Assembly: GCA_026396205.1 (NCBI GenBank)
Contig: JAPLXF010000039.1
Span: 1 to 25,196 of the forward strand
DNA length: 25,196 bases
Origin: Candidatus Moraniibacteriota bacterium
Lineage (GTDB): Bacteria; Patescibacteriota; Minisyncoccia; Moranbacterales; UBA2206
Direction: 5' to 3'
Shown: positions 23,407 through 25,196 of the stretch, piece by piece
How positions within the stretch are numbered: the stretch's first letter is position 1
How the letters are laid out: every line of letters begins with the position of its first letter
The notes under the pieces: generated by a model
Databases searched by the model: none
Told to the model about the DNA's origin: nothing
Seen by the model: the letters and a program-made list of their open reading frames with translations, nothing else
Position numbers and translations under genes: made by a program

Positions 23407-24306
23407 TTATTTACATTTGCCCCCTGAACATTTTCCGCTTGCGCACTCAATATCCATACTGCATTTTTGTCCGGCAGCCGTAAGAATGATTGCTCCTGAC
23501 TTATTCCATGTTCCTTCAGCACAAGAAAAACCCTTGCTTGCAAGCATTGAAAGCACACATTTAGCAGGACCAACTCCAGGTATAAAGCAAGAAGCTAAAT
23601 TTACTAAATCTGTTTTAGAAAAAACTGTTATGCATTTATTCCCGCATCTTATCTTGCCACCACCGCATGATTCACAAGATGATTTGGACGCATCACCTGC
23701 ATTTACATTACACTTCTGGAATAGGCTGCATTTTTTGCCGCAGGCGCCGCAATTACTTGCATCCGGCTCTATACATTTTCCATTACACTTAAGTGAGCAA
23801 GGAGGCAAAGGCATACATGCTCCCAAGGCACACTTGCTGCCGCTTTTGCAATTTGAGTCGTTACAGCATTCATTGCATTTGGTGCCGTCAGCGCAATCAT
23901 GAGTAAAAGGTTCTGTATCACAGACGCAACTGCCATTCTTGCATTTTCCTAAACCGCATTCAGTATTGGAGCAGCATCCATTTTTAGGGACGTAGGTACC
24001 GTTGGAGCATTTCTTATCATCCTTATGGGCAATGGGAACGCAACAAGTTCCGACGCAACAATAAGTCCCGGCATAGGTTCCGCCTTTGCAATCAGTAGTA
24101 CACCAAGTTTGACCGGATAAATCAGAGCAAGTGTTACCCGCCGGCTTAGCGACACATCTCGTATCACTATTAGTCGCCGCGCTGTTTGAACTTTTTTTAA
24201 TATTTTTACTGGCTATAACACCGGCAGCTAATACGCCTCCTACCGCCAGCGTAATCAGCGCGATTTTTACCGCGGTGCTTGTTTTAGTTTTTGTTTGGGT
24301 CGACAT
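23407..24306 (-). CDS. membrane-anchored Cys-rich surface protein (paralogue 2)
   Basis: The 299-aa protein has the same plan as paralogue 1: membrane span at about 13-32, then roughly 40 cysteines. Shared segments include SDTRCVAKPAGNTCSD, CTTDCKGGTYAGTYCCVG and CCSN. After about residue 115 the sequence diverges, with CNECCNDSNCKSGSKC, CSLKCNGKCIEPDASNCGAC (a pattern common in secreted Cys-rich proteins) and a C-terminal GQKCSMDIECASGKC. The region FIPGVGPAKCVLSMLASKGF is less Cys-rich and could be a small helical segment. A role in adhesion or host attachment is a guess. The start follows GAAGATAAAA, a segment also present before paralogue 3. Confidence 0.85.
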   Translation of the reverse strand: MSTQTKTKTSTAVKIALITLAVGGVLAAGVIASKNIKKSSNSAATNSDTRCVAKPAGNTCSDLSGQTWCTTDCKGGTYAGTYCCVGTCCVPIAHKDDKKCSNGTYVPKNGCCSNTECGLGKCKNGSCVCDTEPFTHDCADGTKCNECCNDSNCKSGSKCALGACMPLPPCSLKCNGKCIEPDASNCGACGKKCSLFQKCNVNAGDASKSSCESCGGGKIRCGNKCITVFSKTDLVNLASCFIPGVGPAKCVLSMLASKGFSCAEGTWNKSGAIILTAAGQKCSMDIECASGKCSGGKCK

Positions 24307-24409
24307 TTTTTTATCTTCAAATTAAATAAAATAAAAACTTTATATAATTTGAAATTAATAGGTTATGCTTTTACTATAGTTCTATCTGAAAATAGCGCCA
24401 GCTTGCAGA

Positions 24410-25042
24410 TTAATAACATTTTTTCGTTGTAGTATCGCATTTTCCGCTTAAACATTGGGGGGCAAGCATGCAACTTTGCCCATTGTTTTTCAAACACTTG
24501 GATGAACTCCATGTCTGGCCTGACGGACAAGCACATTTTCCCGTGGAACAGCTTTTTCCTCCGGAACAATTTTTGACATCGCAACAAATTCCGCTGACAC
24601 AACTTCCACTGGCGCAATTTGAAGCCGAACTGCATTTTGATCCGTTGGCCGACGCTGTGGCCTGCTTAGCTTTAGGACTCAAATTTATGTTCCGCTCAAC
24701 TTGTTGTCCCGAATTGATGGTTATATTGACTGATTTAGAGACATATCCCATACAATTAAATTTGAGGGTGCAATTACCTGCGGGCACAGTGAGAAGGTAG
24801 TATCCATCATTACTGCTGGCAGTGGATCCGCCACAGTCAGAACGCACATCGTCGCACGACACCCCCCTGCCGGTTCCATCTTCTGTTATATATCCCATCA
24901 CCACGCCGCCGATAGCCGTTGATGCACTTTTATTAACAGTCTTGCTCATTAATGCCGCCAATGCTCCTAGACCCAGTACTACCGTCGCCAAAGCTACAAC
25001 TGTGTATGTTCTTTCTTTTATTTTGGTTTTTGTTTTTAACAA
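24410..25042 (-). CDS. membrane-anchored protein with carboxypeptidase-regulatory-like domain and Cys-rich tail
   Basis: This has the same overall plan as its two neighbours: a basic KTKTK N-terminus, one membrane span (VVALATVVLGLGALAAL), then an outer part. A beta-sandwich of the carboxypeptidase-regulatory type follows (GVVMGYITEDGTGRGV, SNDGYYLLTVPAGNCTLKF, VSKSVNITINSGQQVERNI). Two Cys-rich repeats close it (CSSASNCASGSCVSGICC and CMLAPQCLSGKCDTTTKKC). The start is uncertain because there is no ATG. TTG 25042 is chosen because it aligns with the ATG of paralogue 2 after the shared GAAGATAAAA; TTG 25063 is the longer alternative. It is the first gene of the Cys-rich cluster. Confidence 0.75.
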   Translation of the reverse strand: MLKTKTKIKERTYTVVALATVVLGLGALAALMSKTVNKSASTAIGGVVMGYITEDGTGRGVSCDDVRSDCGGSTASSNDGYYLLTVPAGNCTLKFNCMGYVSKSVNITINSGQQVERNINLSPKAKQATASANGSKCSSASNCASGSCVSGICCDVKNCSGGKSCSTGKCACPSGQTWSSSKCLKNNGQSCMLAPQCLSGKCDTTTKKCY

Positions 25043-25196
25043 TTGTTTTATCTTCAAATTCAAATTAAATAACAGTAGTTACGCACCTTGAAAATTTAGC
25101 CTAAATAAAATGTTATCAGCGTATTGGAAATTAAAACTGCAATCTCGTTTTATCTGATAAATGGTTTTCTTTTGAGTAAGTCTTTCCTTTTCCAGC

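Noticed and set aside
1..25196. CRISPR array, insertion sequence or transposase
   Set aside because: No regularly spaced repeats and no transposase or integrase-like protein were seen; the repeats present are single palindromic units.
1..25196. Depletion of CCWGG/CCSGG sites as proof of the nuclease target
   Set aside because: Several such sites are visible, for example near 2050, 2409, 7463, 11170 and 21387, and a proper count against expectation could not be made.

Overview
The window looks like a chromosomal stretch from a member of the Patescibacteria (candidate phyla radiation, Parcubacteria-like). This is inference: housekeeping genes are compact, most starts lack a Shine-Dalgarno sequence, intergenic spacers are AT-rich and repetitive, and small membrane-anchored Cys-rich proteins lie next to core genes. 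All 16 visible stop codons are TAA or TAG.

Layout. At 1-557 (-) is the 5' part of a class IV PLP aminotransferase, behind a consensus promoter and a highly structured leader. At 1088-1600 (-) is a small unknown protein whose promoter has a G12 run between its -35 and -10 boxes. recG (1796-3949, +) has a palindromic repeat inserted in frame. A strongly expressed-looking 130-aa CxxC protein follows (4048-4440, +). On the minus strand come a 3-methyladenine DNA glycosylase (4530-5060) and a hydrolase/glycosyltransferase pair (7219 to 5176); the glycosyltransferase carries another in-frame palindromic repeat. tRNA-Glu(UUC) is at 7433-7508 (-), beside an interrupted copy of its own 3' half. ftsK, a RodZ-like gene and recA (12239 to 7704, -) form a cell-division, shape and recombination cluster.

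At 12435-15013 is an AT-rich restriction-modification island. The plus-strand gene encodes a complete LexA repressor (HTH, Ala-Gly cleavage site, Ser/Lys dyad) fused to a DNA methyltransferase with an SPPY motif. The convergent minus-strand gene encodes an MvaI/BcnI-like restriction endonuclease, and the two stop codons overlap. This suggests a modification enzyme wired to the RecA/SOS pathway and is the most interesting item here.

rpoB-rpoC (22167 to 15121, -) fills most of the right side, behind its own promoter and a long leader. The right end (25042 to 22481, -) holds three N-terminally anchored, Cys-rich surface-type proteins, two of them a recent tandem duplication with diverged C-terminal halves.

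Small-scale structure is dense: several palindromic repeat families, two of them inside coding sequence, three perfect DnaA boxes in intergenic DNA, and promoters so close to their start codons that recG and ftsK transcripts should be leaderless.
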